This document shows positions 11,162 through 23,700 of a stretch of DNA of 64,000 bases, one piece after another. Each line of letters begins with the position of its first letter. Within the stretch, counting starts at the first letter, position 1. The position numbers and the translations under genes were made by a program. This DNA is from Colias croceus (lineage: Eukaryota; Arthropoda; Insecta; Lepidoptera; Pieridae), in the NCBI RefSeq assembly GCF_905220415.1, contig NC_059547.1, forward strand, positions 3,050,501-3,114,500, in the 5' to 3' direction. The notes below the pieces were generated by a model, which was not told the origin of the DNA, made no database searches, and saw nothing but the letters and a program-made list of their open reading frames with translations.

Positions 11162-12116
11162 ATGTCTGATATGATAATAAATGGTAATTATTTAAATAAT
11201 TGTTTGGAGCCGTACCTAATAGCTAGAATGTAATGATTTTTGCATCGAATAATATCCATAAATTGTTTATTTCCCTTTGAGTCAGATATTTTCCCTGTTC
11301 ATGTAACGTTATTATTAATATACATAATACGTTAGTTTTGTTCATATTTATAACTATTGGCTTCGCCCGTGGTACATATTTCGCAATAAAAGGTAGCCTA
11401 TGTCCTTTCTCGGGTATCAAAATATCTCCATACAAATTTTCATGCAAATTGGTTCAGTAGTTTAGGCGTGATTGAGTAACAGACAAACAGACAGAGTTAC
11501 TTTCGCATTTATAATACTACTAATACTATAGTATGGATATAAACTTTTTGTTTTGAATAGATTCCTATAGTAAAATTTTATATGATTTTCCAGATTCTGT
11601 GCCTGTAGACAAAAAATGGAGTGAACTAATAAGATATAATATATTTATTATGAAACTTGTGGAATTTGTAAGTATCCCAGAAACGTATTTTATTATTAAT
11701 AATAATTATAATTTTAATTGGCAATTCTTTGCCGCCTGATTCTTATTTGGTGGTTGTACAACAGAATAATATATTTTTTATAGGTAATATCCCTTGTAAT
11801 AACATTATTACCAATGGTTATTCCAAAGCCGCAAGGTCATATGTACTGCATATCAACAGGACCTACATTAGTCATATCATTTTTATTTATAATATTATAT
11901 TTCCGAAAAAAAGTACCCCTTTTTATGGAAAAAATGTATTTGTTTTTTCAAATACTGTTTACATTTGGAGCATTTATACAATGCTTTTTATTAAATCTGG
12001 TAAGAGTATGGTTATGGTTAATATACGGAATATTTTATTTTGCACTTTTGACCGCATTATCACTGGATCTTTATCTCATTGCGAATGAAAGGGGATGTAC
12101 TTTTAGTTGTGCATAA
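11162..12116 (+). CDS. Four-helix (MARVEL-like) membrane protein, isoform using terminal exon A
   Basis: Exons 11162-11183, 11594-11667 and 11784-12116 join in phase to a 142-residue protein; ATG is in good context (GCAAAATG), with GTAATT and GTAAGT donors. Residues about 22-44, 54-70, 81-103 and 107-130 are hydrophobic, giving four membrane helices with both ends in the cytosol, a layout like MARVEL-domain proteins; no motif proves that family. Exon 2 supplies the cytosolic start (KKWSELIRYN) and the first half of helix 1; exon A supplies the rest and ends ANERGCTFSCA. Two homologous exons follow (12534, 13010). AATAAA lies at 12169-12174. Intron 1 holds a type 1 short repeat (11352-11538). 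Function unknown. Confidence 0.75.
11352..11538 (-). repeat. Short dispersed repeat, type 1, 5'-shortened copy
   Basis: Contains GGCTTCGCCCGTGGTACATA, CTATGTCCTTTCTCGGGTAT and the (TA)-rich end AGTATGGAT. Lies in intron 1 of the four-helix gene and matches 43155-43338 in opposite orientation. Confidence 0.75.
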
Positions 12117-12533
12117 TTGTAATTGATATAAACCTTTATTGTAAATATCTTGAACTTATAACTATCAAAATAAAATTGTAATTATAATTGGTTTTAATTA
12201 TTTTTAAAGAACATTTTAAACATTGTCCCAAGATCGTAAAACGGAACATGCTCCTTCTCTCTTTTATAAGTCGTTTTTTGACATTCAGAATTTTGACAAA
12301 TTGAAATTTGACAATCAATAACCCAATATACAATAACCACAGTCAATAACACTTCGTGAATAAATATTTAATATTTAAATAATTAATATTTTTTGTTTAT
12401 AGAGAGCTCTTTTGTAAATTTTCAAATAAGATCTAATTTACGTGATATATTATACAATCAACACATGATGATTATTTTAAATAAATGTCCACCCACCGTA
12501 AATACGAAATGTAAGTATCGTGTTTACTTCTAG

Positions 12534-12848
12534 GTTATATCTTTAATCCTCATGATAATACCATTTGTCTTGAGTGATGCTGGTATCATGCACTGCCTGG
12601 CTGTCGCCCCAACCCTCATCATATCTGTTATGTTCATCGTGCTTTACTTAGTGGACCAAGTGCACGACTTAGCCGAACAGTTATATCTGACTATACAAAT
12701 TGCCCTTAACATTGCCGCATTTGTTGTAGTACTTCTACAAAACGAACCATCTGGCGCACTGTACGGTTTATTTTACTGCCACCTTTTGATAGCACTTTGT
12801 ATAGATCAGTATTATGTTGTCAAAGAACGCGGCTGTTCAATATTTTGA
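12534..12848 (+). CDS. Homologous terminal exon B of the four-helix protein gene
   Basis: Starts after TTTACTTCTAG and reads VISLILMIIP in phase 0, exactly where exon A reads VISLVITLLP; ends KERGCSIF and TGA (12846-12848), with AATAAA at 12861-12866. Shared pattern with A and C: APTLxIS, then IVLY or its like, then YGLFY and ERG. Spliced to exons 1-2 it would give 136 residues. No second copy of exons 1-2 was found in front of it: the GTAAGT at 12511 lies only 23 bp before the acceptor, too close for an intron. So it is either an alternative last exon or a paralogue with unknown 5' exons. Confidence 0.65.
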   Translation, partial: VISLILMIIPFVLSDAGIMHCLAVAPTLIISVMFIVLYLVDQVHDLAEQLYLTIQIALNIAAFVVVLLQNEPSGALYGLFYCHLLIALCIDQYYVVKERGCSIF

Positions 12849-13009
12849 TATGATTTTCGTAATAAATTTAATTTTTAATACAACTCGTATTATTGTATTT
12901 CCATACTTAACATATTTTAAAACAATATTCCTCTTATATTATTCTCTTACTTTTAAGTACTATAAGATTGTTGCATGGAATGTTACAAGCAAGTATATCT
13001 TACTTTTAG

Positions 13010-13321
13010 GTAGTGGCCCTCCTCCTCAATATAATACCCCACATTGTGGAGCCTGTGGATGTATGTCACTGCTTGGTCGCCGCTCCAACTCTCATGATCT
13101 CCTTACAAATTATGGTGCTATATGTTGTTGACCAAGTTCAGTATGAGGCGGAGTTTTACTATGTTATAATAGAGCTGATACTCACAATTGTAGCATTTAT
13201 AAACCTTTTCTTAGTGGGAAAAATTGTTGGAGCAATCTATGGATTATTCTATGTCGATTTAATTATTGCTTTTACCATGGATGCATATTATATGTACTCA
13301 GAACGAGGGTTGACTTTGTAA
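13010..13321 (+). CDS. Homologous terminal exon C of the four-helix protein gene
   Basis: Starts after ATCTTACTTTTAG in phase 0 (VVALLLNIIP) and ends SERGLTL with TAA at 13319-13321; AATAAA at 13357-13362. It is closer to B than to A (APTLMIS, LYVVDQVQ, GAIYGLFY). Spliced to exons 1-2 it would give 135 residues. It lacks the cysteine after ERG seen in A and B. The fucosyltransferase ATG follows only 126 bp after its stop. Confidence 0.65.
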   Translation, partial: VVALLLNIIPHIVEPVDVCHCLVAAPTLMISLQIMVLYVVDQVQYEAEFYYVIIELILTIVAFINLFLVGKIVGAIYGLFYVDLIIAFTMDAYYMYSERGLTL

Positions 13322-13447
13322 TATGGACAATTTTGTAAATTCTATTAATAACTGATAATAAAAGGATGTTGACATGCTGTTAGACTGATAAATAGTCATT
13401 TAAATTTAGTAGCAACTTGATGACATGTTGAAAAACTTAAAACTACA

Positions 13448-14728
13448 ATGAACTTTTTTGTGAAGTACATTTTGAAAGTACTGAGAAGGGTTTTAAAATT
13501 GGCCCTGTCCGAATTTCTATGGGTTATTTTAGTTTTGAGTATATTGCTTGTTTATTTGGTATTGAAAAACAATGATGGTGACATAGAGGAAATTAAAGAT
13601 AATGATTATCCTGTAATAATGTGGTGGACTGACGGTTTCCCAGGAACAGAAGATCTACGGGAATGTCCAGGTGATATTAAATGTAATATCTTCAGTGATC
13701 ACAAATTAATTAAACAAAATATTGATGCATATCTATTTTATGCGAGCAACATAAAGTTTGACAATCTTCCATTACCTAGGCAACCACAGAAAGTTATTTG
13801 GGGGCTTTATCATGAAGAATCTCCAAGAAATGTGGAGGAATTATCACATGAAGAGGCATTGAGGATTTTTAATTATTCCTCTACATTCAGTAGATATAGT
13901 GATGTGCCATACCCTTTGCAATTTTTGGACTCTATTGACGATATAACAAGTACGAAATATTTTGTACCCACCAATGAAAAAGCTAACTATACTGACAATG
14001 CTCCTATCATGTACTTGCAAACAGATTGTGAAACAGCATCAGAGAGAGATGTATATGTTCAAGAATTAATGAAACACATACAGATAGATTCATATGGCTC
14101 ATGCCTTCAGAATATAGAAATGCCCTCTCAGTTCAAACGAGATTATCTTGAACACCTCAATGATGACGACTTCCTGAACTTTGTTGCCAAATACAAGTTT
14201 GTATTGGCATTAGAAAATGGTGTTTGTGATGATTATGTTACCGAAAAATTTTGGCGCGCAATTAAAATTGGTACGGTTCCTATTTATTTCGGTTCGCCGA
14301 GCATACGAGACTGGTTACCGAATAGAAAGTCTGCTATTTTATTAGAAGATCATCCCACACCTGAATTAATGGGTGACTACATAAGGAAATTATTGGAAGA
14401 TGACAACCTGTATGAAGAACACTTAGAGCATAAAACGAAGGGACTTATTACGAATCTAAAATTAAAAAAGGAATTGAAATTTAGACCATATCAAACAGAT
14501 GCACTACATATAGTTGTGAATTTCGAGTGCTTTATATGTCAAAAGATTTACGACCTAAGAGCGGGGGTAATTACGGAAAGTGTCGTAAATAAATGGCATT
14601 ACCACTGCCCAAAACCTATATCTGCTTTGACATTAAGTGTTAATCCTTACAATAATTGGGTGTTTTCTTGGGAAAAAGCGGGAAGGAGAGCCAAGGAAAT
14701 CGAAAAAAGAGTATTAGGTAGCGTTTAA
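13448..14728 (+). CDS. FucTB: FUT10/FUT11-type fucosyltransferase (Drosophila FucTB-like), intronless
   Basis: A single open frame of 426 codons. Residues 23-39 form a signal anchor, so it is a type II membrane protein with a lumenal catalytic domain (ER/Golgi). The GT10 donor-binding signature is present (LALENGVCDDYVTEKFWRA, then GTVPIYFGSPSIRDWLP). WGLYHEESPRN and QTDCETASERDVYVQELMKH are typical of the FUT10/FUT11 branch rather than the Lewis-type enzymes. Family role: transfers fucose from GDP-fucose to glycoprotein acceptors; vertebrate FUT10/11 have been reported as protein O-fucosyltransferases. Sequons such as NYSS and NYTD are present. Length fits the family, so it looks complete. 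Lack of introns may reflect old retroposition, but no poly-A tail remains. The 3' end converges on DPYD. Confidence 0.92.
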   Translation: MNFFVKYILKVLRRVLKLALSEFLWVILVLSILLVYLVLKNNDGDIEEIKDNDYPVIMWWTDGFPGTEDLRECPGDIKCNIFSDHKLIKQNIDAYLFYASNIKFDNLPLPRQPQKVIWGLYHEESPRNVEELSHEEALRIFNYSSTFSRYSDVPYPLQFLDSIDDITSTKYFVPTNEKANYTDNAPIMYLQTDCETASERDVYVQELMKHIQIDSYGSCLQNIEMPSQFKRDYLEHLNDDDFLNFVAKYKFVLALENGVCDDYVTEKFWRAIKIGTVPIYFGSPSIRDWLPNRKSAILLEDHPTPELMGDYIRKLLEDDNLYEEHLEHKTKGLITNLKLKKELKFRPYQTDALHIVVNFECFICQKIYDLRAGVITESVVNKWHYHCPKPISALTLSVNPYNNWVFSWEKAGRRAKEIEKRVLGSV

Positions 14729-14794
14729 ACGAATTTAAAGAGAATTTTTGTATTGTTTGCTAATATATTTTTATATTGTACATGTTTTATGTTC

Positions 14795-17700
14795 TTATTG
14801 ACAAACTGCGTCGAGCGGAGATACAGGATGGACTTGATACTCGGTACCTCTCTTGATTATGTGCGGGATTTTCTTTGGCACCATTCTGTGAAAAGTAAAC
14901 GTTTAATAAATTTATCGTAAATATGTATTTTCTGTCTCTATATGTATACTTAAAAGTTCACCTAAAGGTAAAAAACATTTACTATAAACTAAGAGTGATA
15001 TCTAGCTTTTAAGTTAACATAACACTATGCTGGCAAATTCAAAGTACATGTTTTAAGTTTTTTTGACAATTTACGACAAACGCTTGTAGAATTTGATAAA
15101 TAAGTTTAACTTATCAGTTATTAGTTATCACACATTACGACGAAGTAGATACTAACACTATTCACATATCGACAACATAGAAAAAAAATCACGACGCCAA
15201 AAAGATACTTACAGCTTTTTTACTTAATTATATGTTTAAAATACTTAATTGGACCAACAGTTGTAGCCAATCAAGCTAACGAAAGAAGAGTTTCTTTTTC
15301 TGGTTAACTAAAATTTCAAATGTTACTTACGAAATGCAGTCTATGATGGGGCATACTGATAGGCACAGTGTACAACCTGTACAGTCATCTGTTACATGTG
15401 GGATGTGCGTTTCTGGGTCAAAGCTGAGGAGAGAAATAACTCTATAATCATAATTTATTTCTTGTATTTCGCGCTTTCTTGCGCTTTTCGTTTCAAACTA
15501 TTGTTAGTTATAAGTACTTAAAGCCTATCTTTAGGAGAGATCTATAATTATAATTGGCACAGTTTCGTAGTAAAAAAGTCGAAAATAAAATCCAGGGCCT
15601 GTTTTTGAACTATACGATATCTTACTAATTCTTCTATTAATATAGATAAGCAAAAAAAATAGGTAAATACTAAATATTATTTACTAAATAAGTACCTACC
15701 TTACGATACAAAAAATAATAAGGAAACAACAATGATGTATTTTACGAAACTTACTCGATTGCCTGATATCCTGAATCTGCGCAAGCCATGTAGCATTTTC
15801 CGCAGTTGATGCACATGTCCTGAAAAAAAAAAGCGTATTAGAACTTTGATAACCCTAGGTGTAATGTTTAGTTTTAGATAATTAACAATCACATTTATAG
15901 AATTTGTCCTGTCTAATGACAAAATAATATTCCAATTATTAAATAGGTAAATACTAAATAGTAAGTAATATCATAGCTCGTACATAAATATAGAATGTAA
16001 ATCTTGATACTGATACTACTTAAGTAGAAACTAGTATTACGATAGCGTTAGCTCCTATTAAGTATTCTGTGATCACGGAACAGAGGCAAAGCTTCATACA
16101 ACCGCGCAAATCAGTTGCACTACTACAAGCACACGACACAGGTGTGCGTGACCACTGGGCGTTTGTCATTGCTTGTCCTATACACGGCTAGATTTAAAAA
16201 AAAAACGCAGTTGACAATGTTAAATGTAAAAACGCGGTATTTTATTATGTACTAGCCGCTCCGCGCGGTTTCACCCTCGTGGCTCCACTCCTGTTGCCCG
16301 TAGCGTGATGAAATATAGCCTAATAACCTTCCTCCATAAATGGGCTATCTAACACCGAATTAATTTTTAATTCGGACCAGTAGTTCCCGAGATTAGTGCG
16401 TTCAAACAAACAAACAAACACTTCAGCTTATAATATTAGTATAGATTAAGGATGCTTTCTACCAGAAATGTGCTATGCAGCTATGCTGCGAAAATGTAAT
16501 AGCTATGCTGTGAAACTATGCACTTATACTATAGTAGAGCCATTTTAATAGGCAACATTTGACAGTTCAACTAAATTCAAAAACGTAACCTAGTAACGAC
16601 GACATAGAATAACATGATATTTCGTTTTGTTGGATCGGCACATTTGCTTAACTTTTTTCAATTACGATTACATATTTATAATAATAATGACCGATAGAAG
16701 TAATTTTAAGATTTCATTTTACTGATAAACCATTCTAAACATAATGAAAAATTTCTGACTTGAAGAACTGACGTCGCTACAATTTTGTGTCATTAAACCT
16801 TTTTTCTTTTTAAATACCAGAGATGTTACTCTAAAAATCGAAATCTGACATCTAGAATCGAATGCATTGATTACTTGTGAATAAAAATCATCATAAATTA
16901 GTAAATTCGATTGACAAATGTTTCAAATCCGTATCGATTAATTCACTTTAATCGATGTTTTTAAGCAGGTTACCTCTCTTCGAAGATAAAATTGATAGAC
17001 GTCAAATGTTGCCTATTAAATTGGCTCGACTATAAGCTACATAGCTTAGTATAAGACGTGGAAGCGGTGCGAGTAAGATGTGCTATGATGATGCGCCGCC
17101 ACAAAGTAAGTGCGCAAGCAATTTGCTCAGCTTGACCATCCACAGCACGAATCAATGACGTTAATCCCAAAGATTAGAATAGGATAAATATTGAATATTT
17201 GATAAATTATTACTTTTTACTCGACTGCCGAGAAGCGGTGCATGTTAAACTTATTTATTGGGTCTGTATGTAATTCCATAATCTTTAAATATGTATATCT
17301 ATTATAATTAATGCTACTTCGATCACAAAGCGCCATATTCCTAAACTATAATATGCAGAATCTGTGCTATGGTATAGTATTTTATGACAATTAAGTATTA
17401 TGTTACATGCTTATAAAGGTAAGTACTTTTTTGGAAATGCATACACTTTCTATAATTATTATTAGAGTAAGTTTTTTATTACTAGAAAATAAAAATACCT
17501 AATGAAAAAATGTTTTGTTTAATTTGTGACAACCCTACCAAAATAGGCAAGACCTATGTATGTCTCTGTTCCGTTTAAATCTCTCACTCATTTTTTTAAA
17601 AAGAACCAATCATATTGCTTCATTTAGTTTAAAGTTTGAAGCGATAATATTGGCTATTTACAAACACATTCCTCGCTACACATCCTCGTAAATTATTGGT

Positions 17701-20700
17701 GAAAAAGCACCCTTAACAATAAAATATAGAGATACAAAATGAAAAACATCCTCGCTTACAAATTAATTAGTCGTACTTACATCATCAATAAGAGCTACAA
17801 CTTGTTTCGTATTGTCCAATTGTTTATAAGCACCAATGCGTGGAAGTGCCAAGCCCAAAACATCTTTAATTTTAGGCACTTCTATGACACCGTTAGTTCC
17901 ATTTGCCAACGGATATTGAACCGTATTACCATCTAGTAAGTCTGATTTTTCACGGATGGCGTGAAGTAGTTCTTCCCGCTTTTGATTGTAGGGTCCGAAA
18001 TGGGCGAGCACCTGTAAAAGAAAATGTAAAATGTTAGTTTTAGCTTTTTCAACGAATTGTAAATTTGTCTTGTTCCTTCTTAAAATAATATTGTTTACAA
18101 CTCTTAAAAATAACCTTTATTTTATCAATTATATGGGAACGGATAATGCTTTAGAATGACAACGAGTTTATCTTTAGGTTACAAACTAGGTAACAAAGGT
18201 AAAAAGCTAGGATTTTTTAAAAGTGAAGTTTGGAGATGGACTATAAAATAACATAAATTAGTACCTTGCCATTTTCGTCGTATAAAGTTTGTACTGGCTT
18301 TCCTTTCTGGTGCTTGAATGTGGGTGGGGACTGGCCAATCCATCCATCTAGACCTTTAGACCTCAAATAAAGAAGAGCCTTTAGACCAGTTATGTAGTCT
18401 TCAACCACCGTGAAATCTTGATTTTGTACTGCACTGCATATCTGTAAAATGAAAAAGATTATCACCACTTATAGTTGTCACTTTAATAATTCGGAAATAA
18501 ATACATACAGCTATAAACCTATATTAATTTCTGTATGGTAAATATTAAATAAAGATATTATGTTGTAGTTATGAATATAATTACGATTGTATCAATACTA
18601 ATTACTAAAATAAACTTATTAGTATACTTTTCAAATCGTTATTAAATTTAGAAGATTTAAGGGGAACCTAAATACATACTATATAATACTACTTACCAAG
18701 TCAATTGTTCTCATTTTTTATACAAATTTTTATTAAAGCACTTTTAAAAACATCAATTAAATATTTATATTGATCATCACATACTTGAACAACGGGTGCG
18801 CCACACAAAATGAACTGCAGCGCTGAGTCAGCAGAGTCAATACCGCCGATGCCGAGTATGGGGAAGCCGGGCAGCTTGTTGGCGATCGCGGAGACCGCTC
18901 GCAGACCCATGGGGCGGGTGGCATTGCCGGATACACCGCCGTATGTTGTGCGCTTTTCTATACCTGAAATATGGTTAATAATGTTTACTATACCTGAAAT
19001 ATGGTGAATAATGGTTTTATAGTTATCATCAGCATTATATTCCCACTGCTGGGCCTCCGATTGCAACCTTTATTGCAGTGCGAAAGATTTATTATACTGG
19101 GTCGATGCGATATAATTCATAATTAAATTTTAATTCAATCTAGAAAACTAATGTTATTCTCGTAAATATATATACATATGTTGGACTGTCTATACAAACG
19201 CTTATATAAAGGAATAATGTATTAATAAATTTTTGAGTTTTAATGAACTATGCCAATTACTAATCAACGCAAATAATGTTATGGTATAGTAGGTAGGTAC
19301 CTAATTGGAGGTAAATACAAGTTAAATAAATAGTAAATACATATCGCATTCTTACCTACTCCAGGCCAAGGTGTTGCATCAGCTCTGACAGTCATCAAAC
19401 CAGAAACCGTGTTGATAGCTGAAACTCCACTTGCTCCGCCTATAAATGAAAAATAATTGGAAATTCAAATCTTATTATTATTTCTTAAGTAGGTACATTC
19501 AATCTCAATTCTAAGAGTGAAAGAACTATAATAATAGATGAGGTAGTCTTAAGTTTTACCTTCATATGCAGCTGTAGCGATTGTGACGATTTCTGTTATG
19601 TTGGGTGTCAATTTCACGAAGAATGGAATTTTTATCGCTTTCCGCACCCACTGTGATATGGCTTTAACAAGCTTGGGATCCTGTAAAAATATTGGCAAAA
19701 CAGTTTATTAGTTAGTTCAAAATGTTGACATCATTATGGATAATGTATTATTAGAAATTTTATTTAAGCGGCAAATGCTGAGAATTACAACTATTTAAAG
19801 TCCAATCTATATGCCTTTGTTGTTTTATATACATATTATGTCATTATAAGGATGATATTATTCACCTGTCCGCAAGCCAGACCCATGCCAGACTCTCCCA
19901 TACCGTGCGGACACGACAGATTAAGTTCTAAAGCGTCTGCGCCAGACGCTTCTGCCTTGACTGCGAGTTCTGTCCAATCGGCTTCGTTGAATGAACACAT
20001 TATTGATGCTATTATCACCTGAAATATGTATAAAAAATATGTTTAAAGTAGCTGCGCACCGACGTATTACCCGCATTGCTCTGTTCAGTGTTCTTATTAT
20101 TTTGTCTTATCGTTATGATATATAGCGTATATGATATATAAATGGGCCCGTAGTTCCTGAGATTAGCGCGTTGAAGTAAGCAAACAAACAAACTTTTCAG
20201 TTTTATAATATTAGTAAAGATTTAAGTTATCATAAATGTTTCTCTAATAACTTTCAAGACTAATTCAATCCTTTATATTATGTTGTCTAATTAAAGTAGT
20301 TGAAGGGTCTCTAGGCACAGGTAGGCACTATTTTCTTACGTATATGTACTCACTTTAGTAGGAAAATCTTTCTTCAACTCTCGAATACTCTGGCACCAGT
20401 AGGCTTCGCATTTCTCGGAAATCAGCTCGATGTTCAAGAAGGATCCTTGACCAGGTCCGTAGTTCTCGCCAGAAGTCGCTCCACGCACAATTCGTGGTGA
20501 TACGTTGGTTACCAAATCCTGAAGAATATAAAGAAAAACTTATAATGACTGAAGATTAAGTTAAGCGTGTTTTATCACTTTTTATAATATAAGTATCTAT
20601 TTGTAGTTCTGTATTTTTTTTTATCTCAGACGGAGGATTAAATAGCGTCAATTTACTTAACTAGTGCGCATGGTTGTTTGTTATTCTTTCAAAAACAGAC

Positions 20701-23700
20701 AATTTAATTACATACTGATTTATTACACGTAGCCATTTGTTTATCCTAGCAAGTTAAGCGGCTGATCTAAAAACATCAACCGTTTTTTAACATAAAACTT
20801 GACTTCACAAACAAAAGAAGTTTATTTTCAACAACTCAATAAAACTTTGCATACCTTATCCAAGCCAAAAGTCTTGGTGACAGCGAAGCCCCAGCCCTGC
20901 TCGAAGGCGCGGCGGATAATCGCCGAACTGGTGGTGGCCAGCTATCGCTCTATTAATATTGGGCAGTTCAACAAAATGTGACTTTACAATTCAACTTTAT
21001 TCTATACCTTATCCAAGCCAAATGTCTTGGTGACAGCGAATCCCCAGCCTTGCTCGAAGGCGCGGCGGATCATCGCAGAGCTGGTGGTGGGCGGGGCACT
21101 CGCCAGCCCGAACGGGTTCTCGAAGTGAATCCCGCACACTTCTACTGAGAGGTCTACTTCGTCTATCGCGGTATGGAACTTGGGCAGCTCGACTGGTGAA
21201 GTGCGCGGAATGTTCTAGAAGGAATTTGATATGTAAATAATGCGAGACGCGAAATATGCTCCAAAGCAGAGTACTGACTTAGGGGCTTATTTCATAGGAT
21301 GTTCTGGAAGAGTGATACAATGACTGACATAATTCTATTCAAGGAAGGTATTGGCAATACAAAAAAAGTGTTGATATTGAAGAAGATTTTTTGACAATTT
21401 TAGGCGCTTCTGCTAAAGAAGTAAACGGAAAAACGAATAAGTGAGGTTGTTACTAGTGATTAAGTAAAGTTAAACTTGTTTAAGCTATAAAGCACTTAAT
21501 GGATGACGCAAACAATTCCAAATAAATAAAAATGTAACTAAATAAAACATTGAATAATTTTACGATGTAAGTACCTACCTATTACTAGAAACAGAAACAG
21601 GATAAAAATATTCTGGTAATTTTAATAGTACCTAATCCATATTCTTTACCTGTAAATAACAGTGCATGTGCCACGCTGCTGTCTTGCCATCGTTCACAGA
21701 TTCGACGGTAGTTTCAGCGACTCCCGCGAGATCTCCACCCACGAATACTTGCGGGTTGCTAACGCTCTGCATCGTCAAACTGTCTATTTCTGGCAATCCC
21801 CAACGGTTCAGTTTCACACCTGACATCGCTTCTTTCACTGAAAAATATTTTTAAGGTATTAATATGGATAATTATCGCACAGGGATATCGTTAAGATTCG
21901 GTACCTTAGTAGTCAGTGCTCATAGTTTTATCCTCAATGACTGCTAACACGTGGTTAAATATAAATATAAAATTTTTTTTTACTGTTTACAATATACCAT
22001 CTTCTGAATCTATTTCACATTGTGTGCGTTTTGATGAAGTTTGTTATAATATTACTTCTACTGATGTTCATTATTCTGGCGAACTGGCTTACACCAAACT
22101 GCACTTATATCTATACTAATATTATAAAGCTGAAGAGTTGTTTGTTTGAACGCACTAATCTCGGGAACTACTGGTCCGATTTGAAAAATTCTTTCGGTGT
22201 TAGATAGCTCATTTATCGAGGAAGGCTATAGACTATATATCATCACGCTACGGCCAACAGGAGTGGAGCCACGGGGGTGAAACCGCGCGGAGCAGCTAGT
22301 TTTAAATATAGCTCAAATATCACTCACCATCTGTATCATACAGTCCAGAACCAAAAGCAGAAATAATGAAGTTAGCTTTCAGTTGCATGATTTGGTCTTC
22401 GTCTTCTATCCATTCTCCATCGTCTAATTGCTCTGCGCGACACATTTTTAATGCAGCAATCTGTAAAATATAAAAAATAAATAGGTACTGTTTGAATATA
22501 AATTGCAGATTCAATTTTCAAATAAGAATTCAATCTGTAGGTTTTTACCTTTCCATTCTTAACAATGACTTCTCGAGGCGACATGAATGGAACGAATTCG
22601 CATTTTTCTTCTTTTGCCAAATCAACCTGTGAAAATAAATTATTGAATAATATTGAGATTATTTAGCAAGAGTTAAACCATAGCGAAAAAAATTATTTTT
22701 ATCTGTATAAATACACTAATTCCCTGATTTGAAACCAAATAATTTACTATATGCAACTTTACAGAAATACGTCGAATCATGCGTGGTAGGGATAAGAAAA
22801 AGATGGCGCGTAACGGAAAAATGTCACGCGTAAGGACAAAATGTTACACTAATTTTTTTCCAACCCCGATAAAGAAGTTTCACTTCAAAAATAATAAATA
22901 TTATAAGGAATATCACCTCTTCAGGAACAGCGCGTATATTAGTGAATCCCTTCCTAAACACGACATACACGCGTCTAGCGCCGCACCGGAGGGCTGACGT
23001 CGCGCAATCGAACGCGGTGTCCCCAGCTCCAAGCACTATCACGTTGCCGTGTAGCTCTGGTAGGGAGGACTTGCAAGAACATAGTCCTGTGAAATATGAT
23101 TCTACACTAACGGCCTTACTAATAAAAAGTTAAACAATGGATAAATTTTAACCATTTTCTACCATAGCTGTGTCCTGCTCTTGCTCACATGAAACGTCAA
23201 TCATAGAAACAAGACAGGTTGCTGCAATAACTAATCCATTGAATAGCGAATGGGTAACATTTTATTAGTGACCGTTATATTATAAAGAAGAAAACTTTGT
23301 TTGTTTGTTTGATTGATTGTAATGAATATCATATACTACTGGACCGAGTATAAAAATTCTTTCACCATTCGAAAGCTACATTATCCACGAGTAATATAGG
23401 CTATATATTATCACGCTAAGACCAACAGGAGCGGAGCCACGCGGGTGAAACCGCGCGGCACAGCTAGTCTTTAGTAAAATGTTATCTGCGTGTAACGGGA
23501 TAGGTTATACTTTTTTTTGCTGGAAATCTAAGGTGTAAAGATGGATGGAACTTAAATTGTCACAGCATTATGTAACGGCTTGCTGTTACATTTATTTAAC
23601 ATATTTTGTACGTATGTAATTTATGTATATGTCACATTAAACTAATACTAAAATAGCGATGTATAGTTCTCTCATAATGATAGTTTTTTTTCGTTTGAGT

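Larger units (their letters stand above)
15820..17780. other. DPYD intron 19: repeats only
   Basis: Nearly 2 kb. Holds a type 2 short repeat (16251-16446) and a TIR element (16530-17034); the remainder is AT-rich with no gene seen. Confidence 0.6.

Noticed and set aside
12469..12533. Start exon for terminal exon B ending at GTAAGT (12511)
   Set aside because: The intron would be 23 bp and no frame joins in phase.
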